Part shown: piece by piece, positions 1 through 13,090 of the stretch
How positions within the stretch are numbered: the first letter of the stretch is position 1
How the letters are laid out: the number at the start of each line of letters is the position of its first letter
Assembly (NCBI RefSeq): GCF_020080835.1
Contig: NC_058164.1
Span: 2,604,001 to 2,668,000 of the forward strand
DNA from: Cotesia glomerata
Lineage: Eukaryota; Arthropoda; Insecta; Hymenoptera; Braconidae
Length of the DNA: 64,000 bases
Direction: 5' to 3'
Notes under the pieces: model-generated
Databases searched by the model: none
What the model was told of the DNA's origin: nothing
The model's input: the letters and a program-made list of their open reading frames with translations, nothing else
Program-made: the position numbers and the translations under genes

Positions 1-357
1 GAATAGTTATTAATTAATATTAATTATGCAAACACTATTATGTATGCAAATAAACTATTTTTTGAAACGTCGATGTAGCTGAAGTTGCAATCAAAACATT
101 CAAGTTTTGTTTTCAACGTTCAAGTGACGTCATGAGAGCAGTAGTTAAGAGTTTTAATGCCAAAGATGTCGTTATTTCGGACAAACTTAGCATCTTTACC
201 ACAAATAAATGATATATTTCTGACAAATAATAAAATAATTCGAGTCAACTGTTATATTTACTTGTACCAAATATATATGGTTGTCATAAAGAAATATTGA
301 AAAAAACGACTCAAATAAATTGATTTATTTGAGACAAATAATTCTTTTTTTCTGTGC
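1..357 (-). mobile_element. TIR element family A, truncated by window edge
   Basis: This stretch is nearly identical to the reverse complement of 19343-19700. Read on the minus strand it starts TGCACAGAAAAAAAGAATTA and carries a CRE palindrome TGACGTCA at 125-132. The remainder of the element lies left of the window. Confidence 0.8.
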
Positions 358-1049
358 AATAAAAATAATAAGCTTAATTATACTCCACTCGGATAAGTAA
401 TTAAACAGTCACGTAGACCGTGGAATTAATCGATTAATTATTGGCAATTAATACCAAAGTTCGATAGAAAGAATAATGATATGCAACTAATGTAGATGGT
501 ATTGTATGCTAGCAATAAATATTAAAAAATGTTAATGCAATGTTGAAGCAAATTGAAAAAAAAACGATTCAGTAGTTGCAATTATTTACAGTCAGCCACA
601 AAAGAAAGTTTGTCAGAAGCACGCAGATATCCTTGGTGGTGTACTTTTACTATTATAAGCTCGTAAATTCGAATTAAAGTAAGGCTATTTATTTATTTTA
701 CTGTGTAACTGAAAGGTGCGCGTAATAAAACTATTAGGTTTCTTTATTACTAAGCGGGTGGTTTTGTAATTCGCCTCGCTGACGTTCTATTGACTTAAAA
801 TAATCTATGTTGCTGAGAAAAATAAAAAAAAACTTTCATTTTGTTATATATTTTGAAATTACATCGATATTAATTGTTTGAAGTGGAAATAATTGCATAG
901 ATGTGGGACTATATATTTTTATTTATAAAAAAATAACTTTTTTAATTTAATGTGTTTGTTTTTGTGGTAAATTTACGAGTATGCAATCCAAATTATGGAA
1001 AAAAAATTTTTCACTGAGATTTTTAAATTTCAAAGTAAAAAAAAATTAC
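358..1049. other. AT-rich DNA, nothing recognised
   Basis: Single-copy looking AT-rich sequence with homopolymer runs. I see no coding exon or structured repeat. Confidence 0.5.
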
Positions 1050-1051
1050 TA

Positions 1052-1747
1052 CAGTGAAAATCTTTTATAACGACATTGAAGGGACCTCCTATTAATGGTC
1101 GTTAGAGCCGACAGTCGTTATAAGTAAAAATTAGCAATGCATGGATTATATTCGAAAACAAAAATGCACGGATTAAATTAAAAAACAATACTTGATGAAA
1201 GTTTATTAAACTAATAAATACTTGATGAAAGTTTATTTAACATTTATTAAACTACACATAAATTAATTTATTAAACTTTTTAATAAAATGGTTTTTAATA
1301 CAACCACGTATAAATTTTAACACTACATTTAATAATATAGATTTAATAGCATAATTATTTTTGAAAATAATCAGTTATTTTGTCGGAGAATTATTTTAAG
1401 ATTGTAACGAAATTGTTTTCTACAACTTGTAAGACCATTAACTAAAATAAAAATTGTGATTCTCATTAATTTAAAGCTGCAAAAGAATTTGATGACATCA
1501 TAAGTATATTTACTGCAAAACGCATGAAAGTATTTATCAGACGCTATAACCAATGGATTTTACTATCAGTTTACTACTGTAAGTACTGTGAATTAGGTTG
1601 CTATAAACGATTTGTCGCTATAAGCAATGTTGTTATAAGCGGTTTACGACTTGAGAATTTTATATGTAATAGAGACGGGACTTAACAATTTCGTCGTAAC
1701 AACCGGCACATTGCTTTAAGCGTAGTCGCTGTAAACGGTTTTGACTG
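1052..1747. mobile_element. Pogo/Tigger-like MITE
   Basis: Ends CAGTGAAAATC...GGTTTTGACTG are inverted and flanked by TA on both sides (1050-1051, 1748-1749). The terminal regions repeat GTCGTTATAA-type motifs, the style of pogo-class elements. No transposase is present. Confidence 0.65.
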
Positions 1748-1749
1748 TA

Positions 1750-2775
1750 CTTGCCTTCTTTTTCATTGAAATTTTTGAGAAATCAATTTGTAATATATTA
1801 TACTATTTTTTTCTTCCATAAAAAGGGTAAAAAAATTAACAAATTGATAAAAATATTTTGATTTAAATATTGTTTGTTAATTTTTGAAAAATTTTTTAAG
1901 AATTTCAATATTCTTACGTAATATTTCATAATTTGTAGTAAAAATATAATCAAATAATAATAAATCGCTAAAAATGAATAAAAAAAATTAATTTCTGAGA
2001 AAAAAAAATTTTTACTCAATCATCTATTGAATCTTACATAATAGACAAAGATTAATTATAATTATAAAAAGTTTTAATTATCAATTTGTGTATTAAACTT
2101 TTTTCAAGAAACTTGACAATTTTTTATTAATTAGTTTCCAGGTAAAATTTTTCTCTTTTTTTATTTCGTGGAAATTGGAATTCTTTGGAGCCACAAAAAT
2201 TTATTTATTAAAAAACACATTGCTTTTGATCATTAATTAAATTTGTAATCGCTCCTCGACGTATAGAAGTAATTGAAATAATTTATTATTTTCAATTAAA
2301 AATAAAAAAAAAACTGAAACCACAAATGAGAAGATTAATGAACTTTGCGCCCTTGAACTCATGAAGCTCTTGTTCCATCAACTTCACCCGGAAATCTTTT
2401 AGGAAGTGAATAAGGATGAAAGTAGACCCGGAAGGTCAGGGGTAAAGTGCCGTCCGGACATTGAAATCGCAGAAACCACGTGAAAGATTCAGTTGAAAAA
2501 AAAATATAATGAAAAAAGTCTTTAGAAAAACAAACATCCGAATAAAATAAAAGTTATCCATTACAAGAATAAAAATAAAAATAAATGACTCCTGAAAAAA
2601 AGAGTCTGTCGAAACTTATCGAGGAGCAAAGAGTTTCTTTTGTACATTATTTTTAGCTGAGATCCGCGATTGCGGGATCAATGGTAGACATTAGTAGACA
2701 TTGTTACAGATAAAATTTTACTCACTGAAATAAGAATTGCTTACAAGTAAAAAAATACAAAGAGATCAGCGGATA
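1750..2775. other. AT-rich DNA with a GC-richer island at 2340-2480
   Basis: Mostly AT-rich. At 2340-2480 there is a patch of higher GC with only very short ORFs on either strand. It could be an old exon or regulatory patch; I cannot assign it. Confidence 0.4.
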
Positions 2776-3019
2776 TTAATCGTGAGGTTCATACATAATG
2801 TGACGGATCTTGGATGACAAACATCTGTCGCTAAACTTGAACAATGAAATATTATCATCACGTACATATGTTTTTATATCATTCTCACTCTCGCTGAATT
2901 CAATGTCTCCGTGTGATAAGTGATGAGTTTCGTTGCTATTATTTTCAGACAACAAAAGTTTCAAGATCGTATCGCGCTTATTAAAAAAGTTCTTCACTTC
3001 GAACAATTTGTATCCTATC
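2776..3019 (-). CDS. Possible terminal coding exon, unknown protein
   Basis: An open frame on the minus strand runs from an acceptor-like TCAATCGATAG (3020-3030) to a TAA at 2776. It encodes about 80 residues starting YKLFEVKNFFNKRD and ending RHIMYEPHD. There is no ATG start, so it could only be an internal-to-terminal exon. Composition is mixed and not low complexity, but no family is recognised and no poly(A) signal follows closely. It could be chance. Confidence 0.2.
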
Positions 3020-3071
3020 GATTGAAATCAGAGAAATAATTTTTTGCTTGGAAAAATAATTTATTAAAAAA

Positions 3072-3638
3072 CTAGCTGTTACTCGACGCTCCGCTGGGCG
3101 CTTTATAGAATTGCATTTTTAGATCTAGACTTGAAATTTAATTAGAGTATTGTTTCGACTTGCACAGATTCCCAATTCTATCGAATTGGCATGCACCTTT
3201 TATCCATGTAATTATTCTAGCTAATATTTATTGTAACTTTCAATGTGCAATCATTATAACATTCCCGTGTCTTTCTTACAAAAATGAATAATAATTGATA
3301 TGAAAAAAAAATTTGTAATGAGCATTGAAAGTTTCATTTAAAAAAATTGCAGGTCTCATGAGTGAAGAAATTTGCCTAGTATATAAACATAACCAATAGA
3401 ATTAAAAAATTTATTTTAAACAAATGACAATCGAATAGAATAAATTTAGTTACAATAAAAATTCATTATTTCGATGTCAAAAAAATACAGGTTCCGGATA
3501 AGTAATCACCACCTTATCATATACTAAAACCTTCTCCGAAACACGCTGCATCTTATGGTATAAGTATTATTCCCATCGGTTCAGTAGTTTTTGTATAACC
3601 GGACAAAAAAAAACCGGCTCTCCATTTATTAGTGTAGA
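3072..3638 (-). mobile_element. Helitron-like element family C, full length
   Basis: On the minus strand it begins TCTACACTAATAAATGGAG after an A and ends GAGTAACAGCTAG before a T, with a short GC-rich stem near the 3' end. Insertion between A and T with TC...CTAG ends and no target duplication is the Helitron signature. It is 567 bp and non-coding. Confidence 0.75.
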
Positions 3639-6233
3639 TTACATCCTTAATATCCGAAAAATCCAAAAAATTAAAAAAAAAAAAAAACAAAATATCAGTT
3701 AGTTGTATTTTAATTTTACTACCATAAAATTTTTGTTTCAAAAAATGCACTAAAAAAAATCAATTTTATTTAGAAGAAAAATTCTTAAACCAAAAAAAAA
3801 ACTGTTGAGAATTAAAAGCAATGAAATTCTTCAAAATCATTTTCTTGATTCAAAAATTTTTCTCTTAAATTAAATTATTTTTCATTATGTCTATTTCTTT
3901 TTTGCAATTCTACTATTTAAAAATAGCTCTTGAAGCTTTATTTTTACATTAATTAAAATTCAGGTTAATTATCCCTTCTTTTAATCAAAGTTTGACTTCA
4001 AAGAATTTAATCAAAACCAAACGCTCATATCCGTTTTATATTTCTGCAATTTAAGGGCGTATTTGCCTTTGGCGCCTCTTTCTCAATCGTTTACTATTAA
4101 TTCACATTTACTAAAGAACAAAACCAGTAGAAAAAAATGAAAAAATACAAATCTTTTATTTTATCTCAAATAATTTTCAAAACTTTTTAATTAATTTAAA
4201 AAACATAATATTATTATTATTTAATACTACGAATAAAATGGCCTTGTTATAAATTTTAAATTAGTTATTAAAAATTTTTCTATAAAAAACTTACATTCGC
4301 CAGCGGGTTAATGAGTAAGTTTATGATTGACATCTTATTAAAAAATAACAAACTATTTTTTTCTTGTTTAAAAATTAAATTCAAGGAAGAAAAGTAATTG
4401 TAAAATGAGTAAATCTTAAATATTCTTTTACTAAGATTATTTTAAAGTTCTTATCAAAAGTTTCTAGAAAATTTCGACATTTATTATTAATTACAACAAT
4501 TTTTAACAACTGAAATAATTTATAAATATTTTGTAGACTAGATTATAAAAGTAGTAGATAATTTTAACAAAACAAACAATAAAATAATGAGTTTAAAAAA
4601 TCATCCGCATTTATAGCTTGAATTACGCTTCAATGGGCAACCTGTTGCAATTTTTAATAAACTTTCAAGCTTCATCCACTTGGGTTTATATTCAATAATA
4701 ATTCGAAGATATAATTAGTATCCCGGGAGAAAAATTGCGACAGATTTTATGATAAGTATTTATGTCATGGGCAGAAACGGAATAATTTAGTCGCGAGTCA
4801 ATGAGTTTGAGTTCAAAAATATTTATATTAGTATAGCATTTAATATAACGATTGATTTAATAAATATTTTTCAAGATACTGTTGTCGTTGGTTTTAAACC
4901 AGTAGACTGTGAAATCAGAAATGTGACAGTTTTCTTCTTGATTTATTGCTTTTTAATTAATGAAATATTTACTTGTTGATAAGGATATAACACGAAGGCA
5001 ATTGATGTTCGTTTTTCAAAATTGTCATCATGTTCTATATAAGACAAAAATGATCCTAAATCTGACCATAAGTCTTGGAATCTTCGTGATTCAGTTGAAA
5101 GTAAAGTGAGTATCAAAAATATTTTTTTTTTTTTTTTAAATCCTATTATTCATTATTTAATTCATAATGACGGAATATATTTAATTATTCCTAATATTTT
5201 TATAGAGAAGTTTGCCCTTTGTAATAAAATTCAAATAAATTTTTAACTTCTGCTAAAAAATTAAAAATTTTCACAATTTGAGCAATATTTACTTATTTTA
5301 TACAAGTATCTACTTCATCGTAAAATAATTTGTGTTTAATTTAAAATATAAACTATTTATATTTTGAGGAAAATATTTCCTTATTTTTATCGTAATTATT
5401 TTTTTTTATAGCAAAGAAGAAAGAATTTCAAAAGTTACTATCTACTTGAATTCGTTTACCTGGCTGCACAATTTTTATAACAAGCTTAATTCCATACTGC
5501 ATCTTTTTATATATTGTTATCATTTCGTAGAAAAAAAAAATGATATCCCACAATTGCTAATTAAAAAAAACAAACCCAACCCATAAAATATGCAAAAGTT
5601 TTTTACATTTTTATTTTGAAGCCAAAAGGTAAATTCTTAAAATACATCAACCAGTTTTCAAAATAATTTTATTGTTTTTTACGTTTGATTTCAAAGCCCC
5701 GTCTTCCATTGTGCTTATATTAAAAAAAAAAAGCATGAACTAAAATTTAGAATTCTAAACTTTATTAAAAAAAAAAAATCAAGAGCCAATGAATTTTTAT
5801 TTTTACAAACCAGTGAATATTCATGAGTGCAAAAGAGCTGTTTTAATAAAAATACTAAATACACTTATTTATTTACATAACAATTCCTTTTATCATGTAC
5901 TTCTTAGATAAACTCTTAATAAACTAATTAGACTGTATCCCACGCTACTCCTACTGTATCTGAATATACCCTGAGACATTAATTTATTTTTTTATTTTGA
6001 CAAATTGCAATTAATTATTTCGTAAGCAAATAACCATTTTTCAAACCCACGAGTCCCGAGAAAAGTTCCCGCAACTGTTTCTCTGAGGTAAGAAAATAAT
6101 TCACATTTAAAGTTACCTTCTCGGCTCTGATTGTCCCATCAACAAAAGTCATCTTAATAAGTTAAAATCACTATACAAGCGAATTTCGTTTGCACAAAAT
6201 ATTTCAAATAATCAACAATAATTTTTTTTTTAA
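3639..6233. other. AT-rich gap with remnant MITE and weak promoter-like site
   Basis: 3749-3890 resembles the CTTGAATCAAG MITE family in degraded form. At 5036 there is TATATAAG, followed at 5050 by an ATG opening a short hydrophobic frame. Elsewhere there are only AT-rich tracts. Confidence 0.4.
6117..6152 (-). CDS. Possible start-codon microexon, speculative
   Basis: On the minus strand an acceptor-like TTTTAACTTATTAAG is followed directly by ATG and 12 codons (MTFVDGTIRAEK), then a donor GTAACT. The 36 nt keep frame. Splice motifs are common by chance in AT-rich DNA and no neighbouring exon is proven. Confidence 0.12.
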
Positions 6234-6500
6234 TCTATACTAATAAATGGAGAGCCGGTTTTTTTGTCCGGTTATATATATGCTCATTACAAATTTTTTT
6301 TTTCATATCAATTATTATTCATTTTTGTAAGGAAGACACGGGAATGTTATAATGATTGCACATTGAACGTTACAATGAATATTAGCTAGAATAATTACAT
6401 GGATAAAAAATGCATACCAATTCGATAGAATTGGGAATCTGTGCAAGTCAAAACAATACTCTAATCAAATTTCAAGTCTTTATCTAAAAACGCAATTCTG
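6234..6500 (+). mobile_element. Helitron family C, internally deleted and 3'-truncated
   Basis: Begins TCTATACTAATAAATGGAG after an A. Compared with 3072-3638 it lacks a middle block, and its 3' hairpin and CTAG end are missing where it abuts the foldback element from about 6515. Confidence 0.7.
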
Positions 6501-6514
6501 AAACGCAAATTTTA

Positions 6515-7440
6515 GATAGAAGTGGCGTCTATTTGGAATTTAACTATAATCTATCTGCAGATAGTACCTATTTTTACATTATCATTTTTAAGTGCATTTT
6601 GCAATCAAATATATATGAATAATATGAATGAATAATAAGTATATTATAATGAATAATACAGATTATAATTTTATTCTAAATCAAAAAACTAATCCTTAAT
6701 AAGTTTAAAAAAAAATTTTTAATTTAAAATTAAAACAAAAAAAATTTTAATTTAAAATTAAAAAAAAAAAATTTTTAATTTAAAATTAAAAAATTAAAAA
6801 AAAAAATTTTTTAATTAAAAAATTAAAAAAAAAGTTTTTTTAATTTAAAATTAAAAAATTAAAAAAAAAATTTAATTTCAGTGGTACTATTTTTTAAAAT
6901 AAGATGTTGATGAATACCAATCTTCATCTTATTTTAAAAAATAGTACCACACTAGAATAAAATTTTTTTTTTTGAAATTTTTTAATTTTAAATTAAAAAA
7001 TTTTTTTTTTTAATTTATTTATTTTTTTAACTTATTAAGAATTAGTTTTTTGATTTGGAATAAAATTATAATCTGTATTATTCATTATAATATACTTATT
7101 ATTTATTCATATTATTCATATATATTTGATTGCTAAATGCACTTGAAAATGATAATGTAAAAATAGGTACTATCTGCAGATAGATTCTAGTTAAATTCCA
7201 AATGGACGCCACTTCTATGTAAGATGGGACTGACGAGCATGCGCGTGGTACTGACAACCATCTGAGACAAATAAATCTCAGATGGCTCTGAGCCCCATCT
7301 CGGATTGAAGTGAAATAAACGAAAACTGTACCTACTACAATCTACATAGAAGTAGTAACCATTTGTAAATTTTTTTCACTATAGATGGAACTAGGTTCCG
7401 TCCAACATGGAAACCAGTTAAATTTCGTTTTTTCCGTGTA
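6515..7440. mobile_element. Foldback element family B, one end missing
   Basis: The right arm ends TTTTTTCCGTGTA at 7440. The centre (about 6885-6955) is an inverted repeat around AAAATAAGATG, and the arms match the complete copy at 45104-46123. The distal left arm is absent. Confidence 0.8.
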
Positions 7441-7449
7441 GTAATTTTA

Positions 7450-7674
7450 TACACTGAAAAATAAATTAACTTGATTCGAGAGAAAAATTCTTGAACCAAA
7501 AAAATAATTTTGAAGAGAGTAATTGTCTTAAATCAAGACAAAAAATTCTTGGATCATGTAAAATTTCCTTAAATCAAGAAAAATTTATTAGCTCAAGAAT
7601 TTTTCTACTCCAATCAAGAAGATTAAGTTCTTCAAAATTATATACTTGATTCAAGAACATTTTTTTTCTGTGTA
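7450..7674. mobile_element. MITE of the CTTGAATCAAG family
   Basis: A 225-bp element from TACACTGAAAAATAAA to TTTTTTTTCTGTGTA. The interior iterates TTCTTGAATCAAG-like palindromes. It sits 9 bp from the neighbouring foldback. Confidence 0.75.
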
Positions 7675-9166
7675 CAGAAAAAAATTTTCGATTGAATCGG
7701 TCGGCGCAGTATTGAAACTAGTGCGTGGTGTTAAATATTACTCTGTAATTATAACCTTGATATGACTCGTACATAACTACATTTCGAGTTCAGAAACTAC
7801 TGGGACAATTTTATGAGTTTTGTGTACACATATGTACATGCCACATAAGGCTTAATTGTTTTATCTTTAATTTGACCAATCGCTACTATCTTTACTGATA
7901 TCTGGCCATGCAAACAGACCAAATTAATTTAAAAATAATTTTTTTCCCATTGTTACAAGAATAAAATCAACACCTTATTATTGATAATAATCGAGGGTGA
8001 AAATCAGTTCAATATTCTTAGAAAATATTTGTTAAAAATTATTCATGTTGAACAAGACAAAGATATAAATCTCAACACCCGTTGGGACAATCCTACTATA
8101 GTATTCGCTTTGGGTTTATTCTTACGATCTATCTAACTTTATACTCGACTAGGAGTGACTCGGAGTCGTGAAAGCGCAAGCTCAATTTTTTGCAACATTA
8201 AAAACACTCAACTACTCTTCCCCTGAAAATTTTACCACTGACAATTTTTTTTTTATTTTAATACTTAAAATGCCTTGTCATGTATCTGTTGAAAACTTTA
8301 TTTTTATTCGCTTGTATTTTTTAATTTAATTAATAATTTTTCATAACATTTAAACGATCTTGTTACAGTAATTTTATGTATAATTTTTCTTAATTATCGA
8401 TACGCGATACCGTAAAAAGGAAATTAAATTTAATTCGGGTGAACACGAAAAAAAAAAAATACTCAAGTCTATTATTAATATTCGTGAGGTTTTTTATTCG
8501 ATTTATGTGTTACATTTACAGTTAGTAGCAATAATCAAACACACGGAGGGTCAGGAAAATATCTTTTACACTCTAGAGTGTCATAAAAATTTATATTAAA
8601 GGAAAACTTGTACTCTAGATCTTTTTATTTGTTTTTAAATTCATAAAGTTTCAAAACTTATAAATTATTAATGTTTTTAATGCATGATATTTGTATTTAT
8701 TTTTTTTCTAATTTTATAAATTTTTCTTTAATCAAATTTCATGAATTATTTTTACTTATTCTTAAGTTTTTTAATTTGAAAAATAAAAGCTTTTCTTAAC
8801 AATATATAATCGACTTTATTTTAAAGACACTTAAAGAATTATTGAGGTGAACATTGCCGGAGGTGAGTTGTTCCAATCACTTCATTTCTGAAATATAAGT
8901 CTGTCTTATCACAAATTTCACTCTGTTCCTCTTTAATATTAAAATTCATTTCATCGATCAATAAACTTCAAAATACTGTCAATTGCTACAATTAATTCAT
9001 CATTGACCAATTTAATATTCCATTCACGATTCATGATGAATATGTGACAAGTTTTCTAAGCATGATATATGAATGATGATCCAACAGAATTTTTTTTTGT
9101 GTAAATTAAATTTCCTTCTGTCATTTCAAAAAAAAATTAACCTTCTTTGAAAGTTTCTATAATTAA
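7675..9166. other. AT-rich DNA, nothing recognised
   Basis: No coding exon or named repeat was identified. A few GC-richer words near 8090-8170 do not form an ORF. Confidence 0.4.
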
Positions 9167-11334
9167 CTAGCAATCTTGCAGTCACTGTGTGACTGCCGTG
9201 ACTTGTGAACTATAAATAAATAAAATTTTGTTTTATTAAATAATGAATTTTGTTAAATTTTACTGTAGTTTCTTAACTATTGACGTTTTTAAAGATATAA
9301 GCTCATCCCGATGTTACACTCATCAAGAGCTTTCATTTGAGTACCCACATACATTTTGATATATTTTTCATATATACATATATATAATATATATAAATAT
9401 ATGAAAAATGGATGTGGGTACTCAAATGAAAGGTCTCGATGAGTGTAATGTCGGGGTGAGCTTATATCTTTACAAATGTCAATAATTAACAAGATACAAG
9501 GTCATTTCTTAACAATTACCATTTTTAACGATATAAGCTCATCTCAATGTTACACTCATCAAGAGCTTTCATTTGAGTACCCACATGCATTTTTATATAT
9601 TTTTCATATATTCATATATATATTAGGGTGGCGCAAAAAAACCGACTATTTTTTTTTTTTTAAGTCTCGAGTGAAAAAAATGTTAGTTTTTGATGTTTTA
9701 AGAGCTCTCTCCAAAGGACAGCTTAAAAAAAAATTTTTAAGATGTCGCTCCAAATTTTTTTAAATTTCAAAAATCGTCAAAAATCGAATTTTTTTTTTTT
9801 TTACTTTTTTTCTCGTTACGGTATAATTTTATAGACTAAAAAAAAAATAAGTTTCTGAAAATTTCAGTTCAAAATTTGAATTTTTAAAGGTCGCTCATAA
9901 TTTTTTTCAATTTATTAGTGCATTTGTTTAGACTTTTTCGAGCGACCTTTTACTATTCAAATTTAAATTCCATGCATTTTTTTTTTTTTTATTTAGTACA
10001 ATAATCGATAAAAATACATCACGAGATGAACTAAAAATCAAGCACAACATAGAAAATATAATTTTTTTTTTAATATTAATAATTTTATTTAATCAACTGC
10101 CAAGCGTGGTTTCGAACCCCAAGCTGGTCTTAGAAACCAGCTTGGGTGAGATTTGACCTTGCCGCGTAGGTTAAGATTTTTTCAAACCAAAAAGACCCCA
10201 ACGTACCACTCCCAACACTTAAAGTCGGCGATATGACTAATTAAAGAAAAAAAAAAAAAATTATGAGCGACCTTTCAAAATTTAAATTTTGAACTAAAAC
10301 TTTCAGAAACTTATTTTTTTTTGGTCTATAAAATTATACCGTAACGAGAAAAAAAATTAAAAAAAAAAAAATTCGATTTTTGACGATTTTTGAAATTTAA
10401 AAAAATTTGAAGTGACTTCTTAAAAATTTTTTTTTAAGCTGTCCTTTGGTGAGGGCTCTTAAAACATTAAAAACTAACATTTTTTCACTCGAGACAAAAA
10501 AAAAAATTGTCGGTTCTTTTGCGCCACCCTTATATATATAAATATATAAAATATATGAAAAATTGATGTGGGTACTCAAATGAAAGGTCTCGATGAGTGT
10601 AACATCGGGATGAGCTTATATCTAAAAATCTCAATAGTGGACAAGATACAAAGTAATTTCTTAATTATTGACATTTTTAAAGATATAAGCTCATCTCGAT
10701 GTTACACTCATCAAGAGTTTTCATTTGAGTACCCACATGACATTTTGATATATTTTTCATATATACATATACATAATATACAAAATATATGAAAAATTGA
10801 TGTGGGTACTCAAATGAAAGCTCTTGATGAGTGTAACATCGAGATGAGCTTATATCTTTAAAAATCTCAATAGTTTACAAGATATAAAGTCATTTCTTAA
10901 TTATTGACATTTTTAAAGATATAAGCTCATCTCGATGTTACACTCATCAAAAGCATTCATTTGAGTACCCACATGACATTTTGATATATTTTTCATATAT
11001 ACATATACATAATATACAAAATATATGAAAAATTGATGTGAGTACTTAAATGAAAGGTCTTGATGAGTGTAAAATCAGGATAAGCTTATATTTTTATAAA
11101 TGTCAATAGTTCACAAGATACAAGGTCATTTCTTAATTATATATCTAGAGATAGAGAATTTTCGAATGCAGCCTAAATACTTGTCATAATAAATTGACTA
11201 TCGGTGAAAATGATATGAAAAGGTACTAATTCAAGTCAAGCATTTTGCAATGACACTCAATTTCACTTAAAAACCGATTTTATCATATGACTATCCTGAA
11301 CACAAAATTTTTCTTATTCTATTTATAATATAGA
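9167..11334 (-). mobile_element. Helitron-like element family D with palindromic repeats
   Basis: On the minus strand it begins TCTATATTATAAATAGAAT after an A. It ends with the perfect hairpin GCAGTCAC-ACA-GTGACTGC, seven bases, then CTAG before a T, a classic Helitron 3' terminus. The interior holds several inverted copies of a roughly 60-bp box including GATATAAGCTCATC and GAGTACCCACAT, separated by TA-rich hinges. A foldback element (9625-10530) is inserted inside. No Rep/helicase ORF is present. Confidence 0.8.
9625..10530. mobile_element. Foldback element with AGGGTGGCGCAAAA ends
   Basis: Inverted ends AGGGTGGCGCAAAA...TTTTGCGCCACCCT extend into long imperfect arms of about 350 bp. It lies within a TA-rich hinge of the Helitron. 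The central 10080-10200 region is GC-richer, with a GGTTCGAAACC B-box-like word on the minus strand. Confidence 0.75.
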
Positions 11335-12454
11335 TTATAATTGAAATTTATTAAATCTATAATTAATTGTTTTAAAAGAGATGTCAAAGTCTTTAAAAAG
11401 CACAAAAGATTATTCTCCCTCAAAGATCAATTGAATATTCCTCTTAAATCAAAAAACAATTAATATAAAGTTATTATAATTTTCTATTCCCAAGAAAGGT
11501 CATTCAAAAATAGTCTTCAATGCAAAATTCTGAAGACATAAATGATAAGACAACTTTGATATAAATATATAAGCTATTATATTGAGGAAGTTGTCTAGAA
11601 GGAAACAAAATTCTGTAGTTGACAGCTGTTCAACAGAGTTTACATTTAACCATTCTCTTTTAAATCATTAATAATTCCGTAGACTGACAATGCATATAAG
11701 TTTGATTTAACATCTATTCAAGTTTGTCGACCAGCTAAATTTTCTTACCCATTCATTCCGTACCTTTATTCATATACAAATGAATTATTCATATTAAAAT
11801 AATTATAGTTGTGAGTCGGTGATTCAACCCCTCAGATTTTCACTGAATAATAGAAATGAGAATAGAAGAAATGATAATCGATATGGGAACTAATCAGTTT
11901 TTAATTAGTTTCTCGTTAAAATTCAATTGACTATTGAATTTATTAAATAAAAGATTATTTGAAATTTATATAAGCTTTTAACTAATTTTATTTTAAATTA
12001 TTTTATGTCCATTTTTTTATATTAATTGAACCAATTATTATCAAATTTCGTAGAGGAATATAATAGTGTTAACGTTTTAGAAGCTAACTGGGCTTTCATA
12101 CCTACTAATGAAATTATACAATTTTATAGTCTGATTTAATTAAAAGGAAAAAAAATTTACTGATAAAATAATGGGTGTAATATTGAATAGATATTTCGAT
12201 TTTAATACTTAGTGACGTATTTAAAAATCATTTTAGCTGATTAAAAAAAATTAAAAATGTAACTAACGATAATGACAAACTTTTTGATCCGCAGAAAAAT
12301 TATCTTCAAACAAAAAAAAAATGTAAAAAATATGATATAATGTTTTAAGTATTTTTTGTTTTTATAAAAAAAGAAAGAATGACACCGAAGTATTTTTTTA
12401 TAAAAAAATTAAAAAAATTATTAAGATAATTAAGAAGCATAAGATTTCTATTTT
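11335..12454. other. AT-rich DNA, nothing recognised
   Basis: No exon, RNA gene or structured repeat was found. Confidence 0.4.
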
Positions 12455-12655
12455 TACACAGAAAAAAATTTTACTTGAATCAAGTAAATAATTTTGAAGA
12501 ATTTCATCTTCTTAATTTTAATAAAAAATTCTTAAATTAAGAAATTTTACTTAATTCAAGAATTTATCTTGATTTAAGATAATGAAACTTTAAAATTATT
12601 TTTTGGTTCAAAAATTTTTCTCTTGATTCAAGTTAATTTTTTTTTTTCAGTGTAA
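12455..12655. mobile_element. MITE of the CTTGAATCAAG family, reverse copy
   Basis: Ends TTACACAGAAAAAAA and TTTTTTCAGTGTAA are inverted. The interior is the same iterated AATTCTTGAATCAAG motif as at 7450, in opposite orientation. Confidence 0.75.
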
Positions 12656-12734
12656 ACAAGAAGCTAAAAAATTTATTTATAAATACAATTTATATATTTT
12701 TAAAATGTTATCTGATGTCCGCGGCTTCTCAATT

Positions 12735-12960
12735 TTAAATATTTTATTTATTTATTTATTTATGATAGACATGGCCAATAATAGATTCATTTGATCAATA
12801 TATATTTGTTACAATAATTGTTAGTAATTATAGATTAATATAAAAATAAAAATCTTCAAATTAAATATTAAAAAAAAAATTTAACTTACACCAAATGAAA
12901 CATTATAAACAATTTTTCAACAAAATAAACAAAAAATAAATTACTGAAAAAATAATGTGT
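12735..12960 (-). repeat. LINE 3' end with (AAAT)n tail
   Basis: On the minus strand TTGGCCATGTCTATCAT is followed by an AAATAAATAAAT tail (12741-12764). The same order is seen at the LINE 3' end near 16.4 kb. No ORF remains. The left edge is clear and the right edge is approximate. Confidence 0.5.
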
Positions 12961-13090
12961 TAAATTAAGCATCAGAACGTCAGAAGATTTCAAATTTACT
13001 TTATAATTTCAAACATCTAAGTGTAACTAATACACTGAAAAAAAACGCCATTCGGTCACACCCGAAATGGAAGGTAGATTTCACTAAATG

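Noticed and set aside
9476..10792. Several 60-95-codon frames
   Set aside because: They cross the palindromic modules of the Helitron and foldback and have no independent coding signal.
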